Positions 48,659-60,783 of a DNA stretch of 64,000 bases are shown here, piece after piece. How positions within the stretch are numbered: position 1 is the first letter of the stretch; the number at the start of each line of letters is the position of its first letter. A program made the position numbers and the translations under genes. The notes under the pieces are model-generated. The model had not been told where the DNA came from. It saw only the letters and a program-made list of their open reading frames with translations, and made no database searches. The stretch spans positions 653,102-717,101 of the forward strand of contig MU277670.1 in NCBI GenBank assembly GCA_022385805.1, given 5' to 3'. Origin of the DNA: Pilatotrama ljubarskyi. Its lineage: Eukaryota > Basidiomycota > Agaricomycetes > Polyporales > Polyporaceae.

Positions 48659-50267
48659 ATGTCAGATTTCGGCAACCCCGTGTACGATGCCTTCGACATC
48701 GACCTCATCATGAAAGTGCTCGCGCACACGGCGTTCAGTTAGTGGATTGTCATTATTTACGGCTAGGACACTGATGATTCTCGTCGTAGGCCCGTTCTTC
48801 ACCTTCTTCATTCCTGTCTTTTACTATTTCCAGGGCGCACGCTGGCCGGAGCCCGTAATCGTCGTTCCAGCGGTCTACAACGTCGCTATATCCTTGTTCT
48901 GTACGTCCAGTGACTTCGAGACGGTGGTAGTTGCTCAATGAACATGTCAGGGTTCCTGAGATGGTACTCTAGACTGTATCGTAACCAGGGCAGTCTTATC
49001 TTCGGCCCCTCACGGCTGGATTGGGGCGAGCAACTCGTCGTTATTACTGGAGGTCTGTTCCCATTCCAAAGAATCTTGCACGCTCTTGTTGCTCTTCTTG
49101 ACACATCCTATACGTTTCGCATTCCAGGTTCCTCCGGACTTGGCGAACTCATCGCAAACACTTTGGCTGTGCGCAACGTCAATGTGGTCGTTCTTGACAT
49201 CAAACCCATCGTTACGGAGAACTGTAAGTCAAGCTCAAAGGCTGTTTTCACGAATAGCGACCTGATCCGTGCGAAGACAACATCACGTACTACAAGTGTG
49301 ACGTCTCCAAATGGGAAGAGGTTGAGGCCGTTTCGAAGCAGATTGTTGAGGAGGTATGTCCTCCCGATCGGCCGAACTGGTATGATTGCTGAAGTAGTGT
49401 GCAGCTCGGTCACCCTACGATGCTCATCAACAACGCCGGTGTCGTGCAGGGCAAGACCTTGCTTGATCTGAGCCCGGAGGACATCGAACAGTGTGTTACT
49501 ACGGTTTCATGACAGTCCAAATTGTAGCTGCTAATCCGGGATCAACAGAACTTTTGCAGTCAACACGCTCGCCCACTTCTGGACTCTGAAAGCTTTCCTC
49601 CCTGAGATGATCAAGCAGAAGACTGGCCATATCGTGAGCACTTCTTTGCCTTCACCGGCGGTAGTGTCCAACTAGTAAACCAGATCAACGTCTCTTCGGT
49701 AGCCGGTATGGTAGGGATGGCGCGACTGAGTAAGCGCGAAGGATTGCACCATCCGCGCCTGTATGCTCACGATTGGCGCTTGACAGCCGATTACACCGCA
49801 TCGAAGGCAGCACTTATTACCCTCCATGAATCACTGCGATACGAGCTGGACCATGTGTACAGAACGCCAGAGGTCCGGACGACTCTGGTCATCGCGGGTC
49901 ACATCATGACGCCCATGTTCTCGTCGGCACGCCACCCCAAGTCCCTCCTGTACAAGTTCTTCTTCCCGAGCTTGGCGCCGGTGGACGTGGCCAAAGCCAT
50001 CATCGCTGCGCTGGACGAGCGGCACTCGCGCGTCTTGTACCTCCCTTTCTATGCCCACTTCGTCCCTCTGCTGCACCTGTTTCCGAGCTTCCTGCGAGAC
50101 TTCGCACAGTGGGTGAGTATGGAAGTCTAGCACACCCTCGATCATTACTCACATGTCCTCAGATTACCGGCTGTGATTACGCTTTGGAAAACTTCGTGAA
50201 GGTGTCTGGCAGGAGGCCTGAGGAAGGTCCTGCACCCGTGGTCAACCGACGAGACAGGAACGACTAG
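48659..50267 (+). CDS. Membrane-anchored short-chain dehydrogenase
   Basis: NAD(P)-dependent oxidoreductase of the retinol dehydrogenase / 17-beta-HSD11-like SDR group. 370 aa, ten exons: 48659-48737, 48790-48900, 48951-49052, 49128-49223, 49277-49353, 49405-49490, 49549-49633, 49684-49729, 49787-50112, 50163-50267. An N-terminal hydrophobic anchor (FFTFFIPVFYYF and AVYNVAISLFWF) precedes the cofactor motif TGGSSGLG (residues 96-103), NNAG (164-167) and the active-site YTASK (Y230, K234) after NVSSVAG. The C-terminus has further hydrophobic segments. Substrate is likely a lipid alcohol or ketone at the ER or lipid droplet, by analogy only. Confidence 0.92.
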
Positions 50268-50671
50268 GGCGTCCCTGCGCGGACCTAAAATGCTGGTGTC
50301 GCTCAAAGTCACCCTGTACGTGCGAGATGTTGTCATATCGGGTTAATTTATTACTCTCTGGTCTCCCTCGGCCACCATGGGCTTGAAATGGGCGCACTGT
50401 ACGCCTGTCTTAAACGGATATGCGCTCTCTCAACTTCCAGTCCTTCACAGGGTACACTGTCATGGATCGCTCAGGATCCTACAAATACTTCCGTAACTGT
50501 TGTGCGGCTGACGAGCTAGCACAGTTGGCATGTACATCTTGACAGCGGCTCGTCACATCCCAGACCTCGTCACACAGGCCAACTTCAGGACAGACTGTTC
50601 GTGTTCGACTTGCCACTGCTCTTCCTGCTCCTCCCATCATCTGCCCTCTGCGATACACCCCTTCTACCCTC
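50268..50671. other. Intergenic region upstream of the orphan 935-aa gene
   Basis: 404 bp, no coding signal. The last 60 nt before the ATG are pyrimidine-rich, as in many fungal 5' leaders. Confidence 0.4.
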
Positions 50672-53600
50672 ATGTTCACCAGAGCCCTCACGCGTAACTT
50701 TTTCTTCCGGCGCGGCCAGCGTGGTGAGGCGGCTGCGAAGGAACAGAAAGCCACCTCTCCGTCACGATCACAGTCCGCTTCGCCGGAACCGCAAGAGACG
50801 AAGAATGTCTTGCAGCCTAGCTCGCATAACGTTGTCGCTGCGGACAACTACGAGCAGGCCGAACTGCGTCGGGACGACAGCAAGGAGATCGCCTCGAAGG
50901 CGTCAACCGAAAGTGTGAGGATGGCTTCTCGATGGCCCAGGGTAAATGCTGACGCGCTTTCACAACCAGATGGACGAGGACGTCAGTGAGCAGGACGAGA
51001 ACTACCCTGTCTTGTTCCAGCCATACGTCGATCCCACCAGGCAGGCGGAGGTCACCTTGGACAGCTTTGACCAGTCCATCCTCTCTGAGAGCTATGATCA
51101 TAGCTCGGACTCGGCCGCGCAAGATGTGAGCGGTTCCTTCGTTCTCGTCAACTGCTCTGACAAGGAAATCAAGCCACAAGACGTGGATGGGGATTCAGAT
51201 GACGTCTTCGGGACGCCTGAACTGGGAGCTGATCCTGACGAAGGGTCGCTGGCTGGCACTACTGTGGGTGTTGTGTAACCTTCTCGGGAGCTCTGCTAAA
51301 TCATCACACAGTCAACTATGTCCGACGTACAGTTTGCGCCTCCCAGCCCGTCTGCTACCGTTGTACCCGCCGAAGATGGACTCACAACGTCGGACCTTGA
51401 CGAGTCTCCCGCTTCTGACGATGGCACAACCCGGGGCGAGACAGTGGCATCTCCCGGACCGGAAGAGACACCCTTTGTCATGGCTCCTCGATCGTTTCAT
51501 ACCGGATTGCTCTCTGACATCACCGAGGCGGAAGAGATATGTACCCCTGAGATGTCGTTCAACGCCGTTGGAGAACGCGTAGCCCCTGCAGGAGCGCAAG
51601 GTCCAGGAAAGGAAGCCTTATCCTTCTCTTCGTTCGGGTCTTCCTACGCCAGCACGCCGTCCGCGGACACGTCCATCGTTCTCCCGGAACTTCGCCAACC
51701 GGCGTCCTCGACGCCGAATCGCCTTGAAGAAGCGATGCAGGACATCCAAGCCGAGGCCGCGCTCCCCCAGACCCCCAGCGACGTCAGTACGACTAGCGAT
51801 CCTATCCATCTGCACCCGACTCTCCTCGCATCGCTGTCTGTCTCGACCATGCCCAAGGTTACCAAAACACCAAGTTCGCCTTTGGGCGAGCAACGGACAA
51901 AGGACAAGGCCGCCGGATCATGCCGCGAAAGCACCGGCAACAATTCCAGGGTTCCTGCACCAGCAACGTATGCTGATGCTATGAACGTGAGTCCGCTCGT
52001 CCGCTGAGTAGCTCTTACGTCGATGCCTACCATATGTCATCCTCTCACATCATACTGATGGATACGATATCGTTCAGCTTGCACTGCAATACCCGGAGAT
52101 GTCGTTGAAGCTATTGACGGAACCTCTTGCTTCTGCCTCACCTTCAAAGTGTCCCACTCCCGCTAGGATGGCTAGTGGGCCAAGCGATGGCTCCCAGACT
52201 CGCCAGGCTTCTGCATCCCCAGCGATGGCGGCCTCAGATAACAGACCGATGAAGCCTGCTCCGGCGCACACTTCAGAGCGACCTAACTGGGCCCTGGCAC
52301 CCGCTGACCGAAAGGGTGCTGCCCAGTTCCAGTCTCCCGGACGCAGTACTGTTCAGCCCTCAGCGACGGCCACCCACCGTGGCAAACGCGGAGGAAAGCG
52401 TAGCAAGCGAGGGTCGAACGCCAGCAAGACCCCGCCTGCGACCACTCCGAACCCTTCGACGCAGTCTCCTGTGAAGAAGCGTCGCGCGCAGCAGCCATCT
52501 CCCGAGAAACGTCCTACCATGGACAAGTCACCTGCTCGGGGCCTTCGTAAGGAGAAGGCTGAACCGTGGATTAACCGCGTCAGCTCCTGGGTGGAGCAAA
52601 CCTCGAGCACTATTCAGACATCTCCGAGTGGTCAAGGCACTCCAGCAGCTTCCTCGGGAACGTCATCCTCCGTCCCTGCAACTACCGCAAAGGAAGCAAT
52701 GGGGGATGCTAAGACGATTACTACCTCTCACACCAGTGCGACCACGTCGCCGCTCAACCCTCATGCCCCCGTCTGGGAGTACAAGCCTCGTCAGCCCGCA
52801 GCACTCACGGGCCAGACGCAAGTACAGACCTCTACCCCCGATGCTCCGTCCCCGCTTGAATCGCCCGAGATCCGTGTGTCCAGGAATCCCTTGTCACACG
52901 ACTTGGAAGCAGACCTACAACGTCTCAGAGCTATGCTTCGCGACTCCGGCCTCGCGCAAGGGAGGTCTCAGTCCGGGTCTCCGGGTCAGCAGCAGCGCTC
53001 CATCTGGGGCCCTCCGGTGGATTCCCAGGCGGCACGGGCCTCTGCGGCCATAGTCCGGAGTGGCACCGTGGACGCCAATACTGGCTTCCAGAACGCGTTG
53101 CATCTCAACCTGCATGCGTCCGGGAACACAGTAGTCACAGCCCGCCAGCGTACGCAGACGCAGATTCCCCTCGGGCAGCAAGTTTCATCGCAAGGGCAGG
53201 GTAGGCTGAGCCCGTTGGAGATCCCTCGGATCGAACAGCGGTTCGGTATGAACGGGACCCCGGGTCTGGCATACGCTCAGAACGTGCTACCGACCGTTCG
53301 CTATCCGCCTGCTCCCGCCTCAAGCCCAGCTCAACTGCCAAGAGTCTCTACAGATGCCGCCTTGGGTGTGCCGTCTTCGGTCATGAATGTTCCTAGGCTG
53401 TCCTACAGCACACTTCCTCTGCTCCAGTTGGCGCCAGGGCCACCGAAGCCCATCTCCCCTCCTGTTCAAGCTCCACAGGGCTTCACTTCCGTTCACGTGG
53501 GCAGACACCCCGGGAGCGCTCCGTCTACCTCTCCCAATCAGGCACCGGGGAGCGGCCGTTCCCGCCCGCCTCCTGGCAACTCCACGGCGACCGCCCCGAC

Positions 53601-53673
53601 CGTCAGATTCTACGGCATCGAGACCCCTCGGGTCGTTTTCGACAAGCACGGCTGGACCGTAAACCATCCTTGA
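50672..53673 (+). CDS. Orphan Ser/Pro-rich disordered protein
   Basis: I do not recognise this 935-aa protein. Exons 50672-50914, 50970-51263, 51312-51986, 52078-53673; all junctions are in phase. The first residues are basic and hydrophobic (MFTRALTRNFFFRRGQRGEA), then an acidic region (DEDVSEQDENYPVLFQPYVD), long Ser/Thr/Pro-rich disorder with many TP/SP sites, and a strongly basic patch (HRGKRGGKRSKRGSN) before more disorder. Two short elements look structured: YADAMNLALQYPEMSLKLLT at the exon 3/4 joint and the C-terminal VRFYGIETPRVVFDKHGWTV. The basic-acidic layout could suit a chromatin or cytoskeletal scaffold, but no function can be assigned. Confidence 0.65.
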
Positions 53674-53999
53674 ATGGTCGGGACTCGCCCTCCGCATGAG
53701 CTGTCAATGTTGATGTTACCCACTGTATAATGTTTTATGACTCCGCCGTGTAGCTCCATGTCCACATGTTTCCCAGACTCTCGTAGCGATACCCTCAGAC
53801 CTTTGACCCACCATGTAGCGTACTTCTCTGTACTTGCAGCACCGTACTGTAGTGTCGTCTCTCCCTATGATATGCCCGAACCGGCTGTGCGCTTCTTTGC
53901 AGAATTCGCATAATCCTGGGCAATGATTGTATCATCATCCAGTATTGTCTACACCTACATACATTACACGAACCAGATAATCGATTGAGCCTTCGAACG
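53674..53999. other. Convergent intergenic region
   Basis: 326 bp between the converging ends of the orphan gene and the M28 peptidase. AT-rich for this window, as expected for two 3' untranslated regions; nothing else seen. Confidence 0.5.
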
Positions 54000-56900
54000 T
54001 CAGACTTTAATCTCGCGAGCCAGCTTCTCGATGAGCTTCTGCAACCTATTGGCCTCGTACTGTGCCATGGTCGCGTTCTTCTCAATAGTGAACGCTTCGG
54101 TCAGCGCAGGGAACGTGGTGGCGCCATAGCCTACACACGTCGTATCAGTATGCTGCTGATACCAGTACCAAGGTCACACTCACCGAGCCACTTGCCAGGA
54201 GCGACATCGAGGTTGCGGTACCATTCGCGATCCTTTATACCGTCTTCATGGATGAAACCACGCTCGAACGAGGTCAGCTTCTTGTTCACCTCGCGAACAC
54301 GCTTGACAGCCTTCTTGAACCTCTTCATCGGGAAGCTGGGTTTCTTGCGCTTGCCGGAGATCTCCATCTCCCCACGCTCGCGCTGTTCCTTGGCCCATGC
54401 GGGCGCACGTCCAACGCGCGGCTTAAATGGCAGGAGGCCGTTGCGGCTGTTCTTCATCGACGAGCACTCAAACGTCTTCTCCGTGTGAGGGGCGTTGGTG
54501 GCCAGGGCGGCAACGCGCTCATGGTGCGGGCATTCCTTGCCCAACATTTTGCGGAGCTTGCAGAAGGCGTGACGGATCTTGCGTCGGACGATGTGGCGCA
54601 TGGCGAGTCTGCGCAGGAGCTTCTTCAGCTTCTTCTCGGCCTTGGTTTTCTCGTGGTCAAGCTTGTGGCTGGCCTTCTGCAGGGAGTGGATGGCGCTGCG
54701 AAGGCCGCTGAAGTCGACGTCGAGCGAGGTTGTGGACGCGATAGACTCAACCCTATAAAGCGCAGAGATGAGTGGGAGCGATCTCGGGTAGATCTTAGAG
54801 ACGCACTTGTCGAGGTAGTGCCCAAGCTCAAGAGCATGGTGTGTGGTATTGATAGGGAGAACGATCGCGTCGGCAAGACGGACGGTCTGTAGTCCAAGAT
54901 GCTTTGCGATTGCGACCTACAAGGAGGAGGTACATGTCGGCTGACGGTGTTAGAAGGACAGTATCGGGCACGGATGCTTACATGGCGACCAAAGCCTGGG
55001 TCTCCATACGTTTCCATCCAGCGCTCCGAGTCGAATACTGAGTGGTAGTGATAAACTGGATCCTGGAGCGTCGACTGGAATCCGATGTTGTTGGAGGCGA
55101 CCTACGCAGAGGCAGAGTAAGTATCCTCTCAGGAAAATGCGAGGAACATCTCAACTTACTCCAACGCGCTGCACAAACACCGTGAAGTCGCTGCCCGAAC
55201 CCAGGAGGCCTACGCCTGTACTGTCTGCGGCAGACTCGGCCTCTGACGCTTCGTACATTGCGAGTGCCTCCGGATCGATATGGTCCCCAGTCAGGACTCC
55301 GCTGTCCTTTGTAGCATCCCAGAGGGTCTTGCCAGGCTTGGTTGGGTGCTCGATCTCCTCGGCGATACCACGGACGAAGTGCGCAAGAGAGGGAGTGGCC
55401 AGGGCTCGGAAGCGAGACCCCGAGACGGAAGAATCTATGAAGCGTGAATCAGTGATGGAGTGAAGTCGCCGGACGCCCATGCATACCGAGATTGAAGTAC
55501 GCTACGACATGCTCGTCAATCCAGTCCGCAAAGTCTTCACCCCACTCAGTGCTTCCTATCAAGCCGTACTCCTCGGCATCCCAGCTGGCGATCACGATGG
55601 TGCGCAACGGCGTCCAATCGTTCCTAAGCAGTTCGCCCAGTCCGCGGATCACCTCATGAATCGAGGCTGTACCAGAGGATGGGTCGGACGCGCCCATAAC
55701 CCAAGCTACCACTAGACGTCAGTATGTCGGTTAGACTCTGACTCTCGTCGGGACGTACCGTCGCGGTGGTTGCCAATGACCACGACTTCGTCCTTGATGT
55801 GTCCTGGGATCACACCCATGGTGTTCCAAATCGGGATCACCTTGTCGTCCACTGTGATGTAATCAGAATCAGCAGATAATACGCTGAAGTGAAGACGTTC
55901 ACCATTGTTCACAAGCTCAATGGTGCGGTTCGCGCCGCCTTCCTTGATCTCTTCCAGGAGGACCTGCGCGTTCGCCCACGAGAGCGGGAGACTCGGGATG
56001 GAGGGGATGTTCGTGCCGTTGGTACGAGTGCTGTTCTCGTACGATGGATAGCCAGGGGTGGTCGGGTCACTGTAGAGGAAGCCTCGTGTGAAACGTCACA
56101 CCTATAAATCAATAATAGTTGCACGTACCCAGGGTAGACGGAGAGGAATTGAGTGCTACCCCTCTGGACAGAGTTCGGGTTGCGGGCAGGACCGTGCGGA
56201 TACCTGTACGCCAATGAGACCGGGCTTTGTCACATATGTCCGCTCGCACTTACGGTGCGTAACCGTTCTGAGAAGTGACAGTACCATCGTCGCGAGGGTC
56301 AGAGTAGATCAGGCAAGCAACGGCGCCGTGCTCTTGAGCTCCCTTGACCTTTGCGGCGGTATGAGTTCCTGCACTCACTATCGCCTAGGTAACCCACCTT
56401 AAGCCCGCGGAAAATACCACCATAGCGCGTGATGACAATGGTACCATTGAGGTTCACCCCTGCAGCGGCATGAGACTTGGTGACCTTTCCTCGTCACGCC
56501 AGGGCTTACCCTTCTCAACCAGCTCATCGAAGTCCTCCTTCGTGCCATAGTTAGCATACACCAGTTTGCCCTTCGCGCTCCCGCCACGGCTAAGTCCATG
56601 CCAGGTTGTAACGGCGTCGTAGTATTTCCCAGCCTCAGGGTCCGTATCGTCCGCGACTTCCTCAAGAGCCGCAGTCCACACCGCGTCGCCATCTTCATTC
56701 AGAATCTTCAAGCTGTGGTCGAGTGGCGTGTTCATAACCGGGTAGTACGTGTCGATCCAGGCGGTCGGGGCCTTCAGCTTCGTGATGCCGAGTGTAGCAT
56801 TACGCGACTCGGGCGTCCCAGCGGAGTAAATTGGGAGCGAGGCAGGAGCGGCCGCGCCCAGCTCAGTTTGCAGGAGCTTCAAGAAGTCTTTGGCCGTCTC

Positions 56901-57347
56901 GAAGTCGCCCGGGGTACCCGCCATATGCGGCTTGGTCGCGTACTGGCGCGACGCGGCAATGGCGCTGTCTGCATTGGGTACACTCCTAAATGCTCCCGTC
57001 AACAGGGAGAACCGATTGGGGAACGACGATACTCACAGGAACTTCTGCTCGGCCTTCTTCCCAAACAAAACCTTGCCGCGGTGGTGGGGGTGTCCGACCG
57101 GAGTATCCGAGAACGCACTCGCCAACCACTGCGCCTGGTGCCTTTCAACCACCGCATCCACGTTCACCTTCAGCCAGCTCCGCAAGCTAACCCAGCAGTA
57201 CGCCAGCACCGCAAGCTTCAGCACAAACGTCAGCCATTTGGGCACACGACGCTTGCGGGGCCGCGGTGTGGCCGCGGCAGCGGGGGGAGGGATCTCGTCC
57301 ACCGGCTCGCTCTTGATGAACGGCTGCTTTTCGTCAAGGTCCGCCAT
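54000..57347 (-). CDS. Transferrin receptor/PSMA-like M28 peptidase
   Basis: Type II membrane glycoprotein related to yeast Tre1/Tre2/Vps70 and human glutamate carboxypeptidase II. 900 aa, 13 exons: 57347-57037, 56985-56510, 56459-56398, 56348-56254, 56203-56129, 56069-55903, 55851-55759, 55705-55487, 55434-55160, 55101-54982, 54916-54807, 54752-54184, 54130-54000. A cytosolic tail with PFIKSEP precedes one helix (WLTFVLKLAVLAYCWVSL, about 38-57). A PA domain follows, then the M28 core with zinc ligands apparently intact: NHRDAW, GASDPSSGTA, WDAEEYGLIGSTEW, YFNLDSSVSG and VYHYHS. The dimerisation domain ends YEANRLQKLIEKLAREIKV, with an unusual Lys/Arg-rich insertion before it. It is probably an active vacuolar or endosomal peptidase. 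Confidence 0.92.
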
Positions 57348-57981
57348 GGTGTCGCTCTCGTCGCTAGGGATGATGATGGTTCAGAACAAGGCGCGAGTCA
57401 TGGAGCTATCGGGGCGTTCGTCGGGGCACAGACGCACGAGAAGCACGCGATTTGGAGGGTTTCGTGAGAACGAGATCTAGGACTGTGCCGCTAACGTATG
57501 CAGAATGCTCTAGATATAGCACCTCTTGTTCACTCGCACTTGAGATAACACACGGTCGACCAGTGTTGCGAGCAATTAGCTGGGTCGAGACAAGACGACG
57601 GGGGTCAAGAGTTATAGCAGTCCAGGACCAGGCAGTACAGTACAATCTGAAGCGTACATATCGCTGTGGCTGAGATTCGAGTATGGTCATACGATGATGT
57701 CAAGCCGCGTGTTCGGCATACAGTGAAGCAGTAGGCGCCCTTGAGCTTCGTCAATATGGGGCCACAGCGCTTCGAGCACTACAGCGGTAAGAGCAGTAAA
57801 TAAGGGGGGTCTTGCTCAGGTTTTCGACCACAGATACTTCGCGTAATGCAGTCCACATTAGTATACAACGTACGGCAAGCCTACCAGTTTATTCGCTGTG
57901 CCTTGATTGACCTCCTAATCCCCCTTCCTTCCTTCCTTCCTTCCTCGAATCCTATTCATTCATTGCGACCTGACTTGCGAC
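57348..57981. other. Intergenic region
   Basis: 634 bp between the branching-enzyme stop and the M28 start, both minus strand. Apart from the CCTT microsatellite near its left end, no structure was seen; it holds the M28 promoter. Confidence 0.4.
57923..57944. repeat. CCTT microsatellite
   Basis: Five and a half uninterrupted copies of CCTT, 38 nt beyond the stop codon of the branching enzyme, so probably inside its 3' untranslated region. Confidence 0.9.
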
Positions 57982-60404
57982 CTACTTCCTCGCGAGGACG
58001 AGGCACACGCGCGAAGGGATGTACACCTGTACCGCATTCCCACTCAGAGACTCCTTCCTATCCTCGCCACCAGACGCGCTACTTACCTGCGTGTAGTTCT
58101 TCCTCCCGTTCCACTCCATCGGCGTCGTGAAGTACGATCCGCCGGACACGACGTTCTCGAATCCGCCAAAGCGCTTCTCGTCGCTACTCAGCACGACCGT
58201 GTACTCGCCCGGCACCTCGACACCGACGCGGTAGTCCGTGAACGACTGCGTCGGGTGGAAGTTGAAGATGAAGAGCAGCCCCGCGCGCTCGTACACTATC
58301 ACCTTGTCGACCTCGTGCTTGAGCGAGACGTACGCAGGATCGGCGGCAAGCCAGCCGTATTTGTCCTCGGTGTGGTTCATCGCCTTGTCGAACTCGTTCA
58401 AGTATTTGTACCGCAGGAGGGGGTCGTCGACTAGGTTCCATTGCCGGCGCGCGTGCTGGAACGAATTGTTGTTTCCAGCACGAGGGAAGTCCAGCCACTA
58501 AACATGTTCGTGAGAGATGGTTCTTTCGTATGCATGCTTCCGCATACCTCAGGGTGGCCAAACTCATTGCCCTCAAAGTTGAGATAGCCTTCGCCGCCCA
58601 GAGAGTGCACGAGCAGCCTTTGACAGCGTCAGATCGTGGTCGAGTTGTCCTCATCAATGCACGTACCTGATCATCTTATGCAGCGCGATACCCCTAGCAA
58701 TCACCGGCGTGTACTCCGTCAAGTCCGACATGTTCGTGTACATCTCCTTGTCCATGAGCCAGAACGCGAGCGTCTTGTCGCCCACGAGCGCCTGGTCGTG
58801 GCTCTCCGCGTACGCGATGCTCTTCTCGCCGTAGCGACGATTGGTGAGCGTGTGAACGATGTTGCCCATGTCCCATTCGTCGTCGCGCTTGTGCTTAAGC
58901 AGCTTGATCCACATGTCCGGGATCGCCATTGAGAGGCGGTAGTCGAAGCCGACACCGCCCTTGGGCACTGGCACACAAAGAAGCGGCATCCCGGAGACGT
59001 CCTCGGCGATGGTGATACATCCCGGGAAGAGCGTATGCATCGCGTCGTTCGCCTGCCCCGCACGATCAGAGATGACTGCAGTGCAAAGTAGTAAGTGTAT
59101 GCACTCACCAGCATGAGGTACACGATAGCCTCCAGATCCGCAGAGTCACCGAAATACTCATGGTATCCTCCCGAGAAGCCAGTGCCAATGCCGTGATGGT
59201 GGTACATCATGCTCGTCACGCCGTCGAACCGGAAGCCATCGAATTGGTACTCCTCCATCCAGAAGCGCAGGTTGCTCATAAGGAATCGCAGAACCTCATG
59301 ATGTCCATAGTTGAAGAGGCGGCTGTCCCAGAGCTCGTGCCTGCCTCTGGCGCCCTCGTGGAAGTAGCAATGGTCGGTTCCATCGAAGAGGTTCAAGCCG
59401 TCGAGTACGTTCTTGCAAGCATGGGAGTGCACAATATCGAGGAGCACCGTGATGCCCATGCCGTGCGCGGTATCGATAAGCTCCTTGAGGTCCTCCGGGG
59501 TACCATAGCGCGAACTCGCGGCGAAGAAGCTCGTCACCTGGTATCCGAACGCTGTACGATACGCTGGTGAGCATCTCCTGATCCGTTGAATAGCGCAGTC
59601 ACTTACAAGCATAGTATGCATGCTCCATGACGGCCATGAGCTGTATCGTGTTATAGCCCAGGTCCCTGATTCGCGGCAAGACGTTCTCCGTAAACTCCTT
59701 ATATGTGCCAACGCGATGTTCGCTCGTGGAGATACCGACATGAGCCTCGTAGATACGCAGGCTCTTGGGCTGTGGAGGCCGCTTGTTCTTGAACTTGTAT
59801 ATCATGTCGACCGGTGGGTTCCAGAACCGTGCCTCGTAGACGGGGGAAACGCTCAGGTCCTGGGTGACGCGCCTGATCCAAGCGGGAATACGTTCAATGC
59901 GTTCCCCCGAGGGGAGAATCATGGAGATCTGGACATGATGTGAGTGATTTACATCCAGAGAGGCAGACGTTTGAGATACCTTAATTTTGGAGTCGTGCGG
60001 GATGGCACAGACTCCGGGCCGCTGGGGAGGAACGGTGATCTCCCAGACACCAAACTGGTCTTTCGTCATAGGATGGGAAATCCTATTCCAGTTGTCTGTT
60101 TGAACGTTCTTGAGACACGGGAGGACTACGGCGTCAAGATATGATACGTACTGAAGTCGCCGATGAGGACCGCCTCTTTCGCGTTGGGCGCCCACTCGCG
60201 ATAGGTGACAGAGCCGTCGGGCCCGACGTTGAGACCAAATTTCTCGTATCCCTTGGTGAACTTTTCATATCCGCCCTCTATCTCGTCTATGGTATCCTTC
60301 CACTTCCTGAAGAGATCGTGGCGGCGGACGATCTGATCAACGTTATGTTCGAGCCAGGGATCGACGGCGAGCACGGTCTTCGGGTCAAGAGGAGCGGTCG
60401 GCAT
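57982..60404 (-). CDS. GLC3: 1,4-alpha-glucan (glycogen) branching enzyme
   Basis: Transfers glucan segments to create alpha-1,6 branches in glycogen; GH13 family, cytosolic. 681 aa, eight exons: 60404-60152, 60095-59980, 59928-59607, 59551-59109, 59052-58667, 58617-58548, 58497-58087, 58026-57982. A CBM48-type N-terminal domain ([20 protein letters not shown]) precedes the catalytic barrel. GH13 residues are intact: nucleophile Asp340 in [17 protein letters not shown], the acid/base Glu395 in [10 protein letters not shown], and AESHDQ. The C-terminal beta domain has [19 protein letters not shown] and ends [14 protein letters not shown]. The start is divergent from the spermidine-synthase-like gene 379 bp away. 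Confidence 0.96.
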
Positions 60405-60783
60405 CGTGGTTTGAGAGAAAGGAAACAGAGAGCGGGGACGGTCAGAAGAGAGACGGGGACGAGATGGGGAGAAAGTGGAGAGGGCGAGCAGTTGTGCGCT
60501 GGAGTCTGGAGTCTTCGCCCGCCTTAGCCAGAGCCCAAATGCGGGGACGCGTCTCTGCACTTTCGCTGCCCCAAGACGTCACCGCATCACGTGGACGTAC
60601 CTTCCCCAGATCTTCGGATCTCAGATCCAGCTGCTTCTTCGGCGCATCCCCGGCACATCCCTGGAGGACACGGTGCTCGAGCGAACGCAGCACTCCCCGC
60701 ACTCCTTCCTTCTGCTCTCTCACCATCTCGCAGAAAGTGCCTATGCTGCCCAGTCGGTATAGAGCACTGTAAGCAAGTCAACC
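60405..60783. promoter_or_regulatory. Shared upstream region of GLC3 and the PABS gene
   Basis: 379 bp separate two divergent start codons, so both promoters lie here. A strong purine run (about 60415-60485, plus strand) is a pyrimidine-rich leader on the GLC3 side. No TATA box is evident. Confidence 0.5.

Noticed and set aside
56598..57467. 289-codon plus-strand frame
   Set aside because: Antisense of the M28 peptidase exons 1-2, without family signatures.
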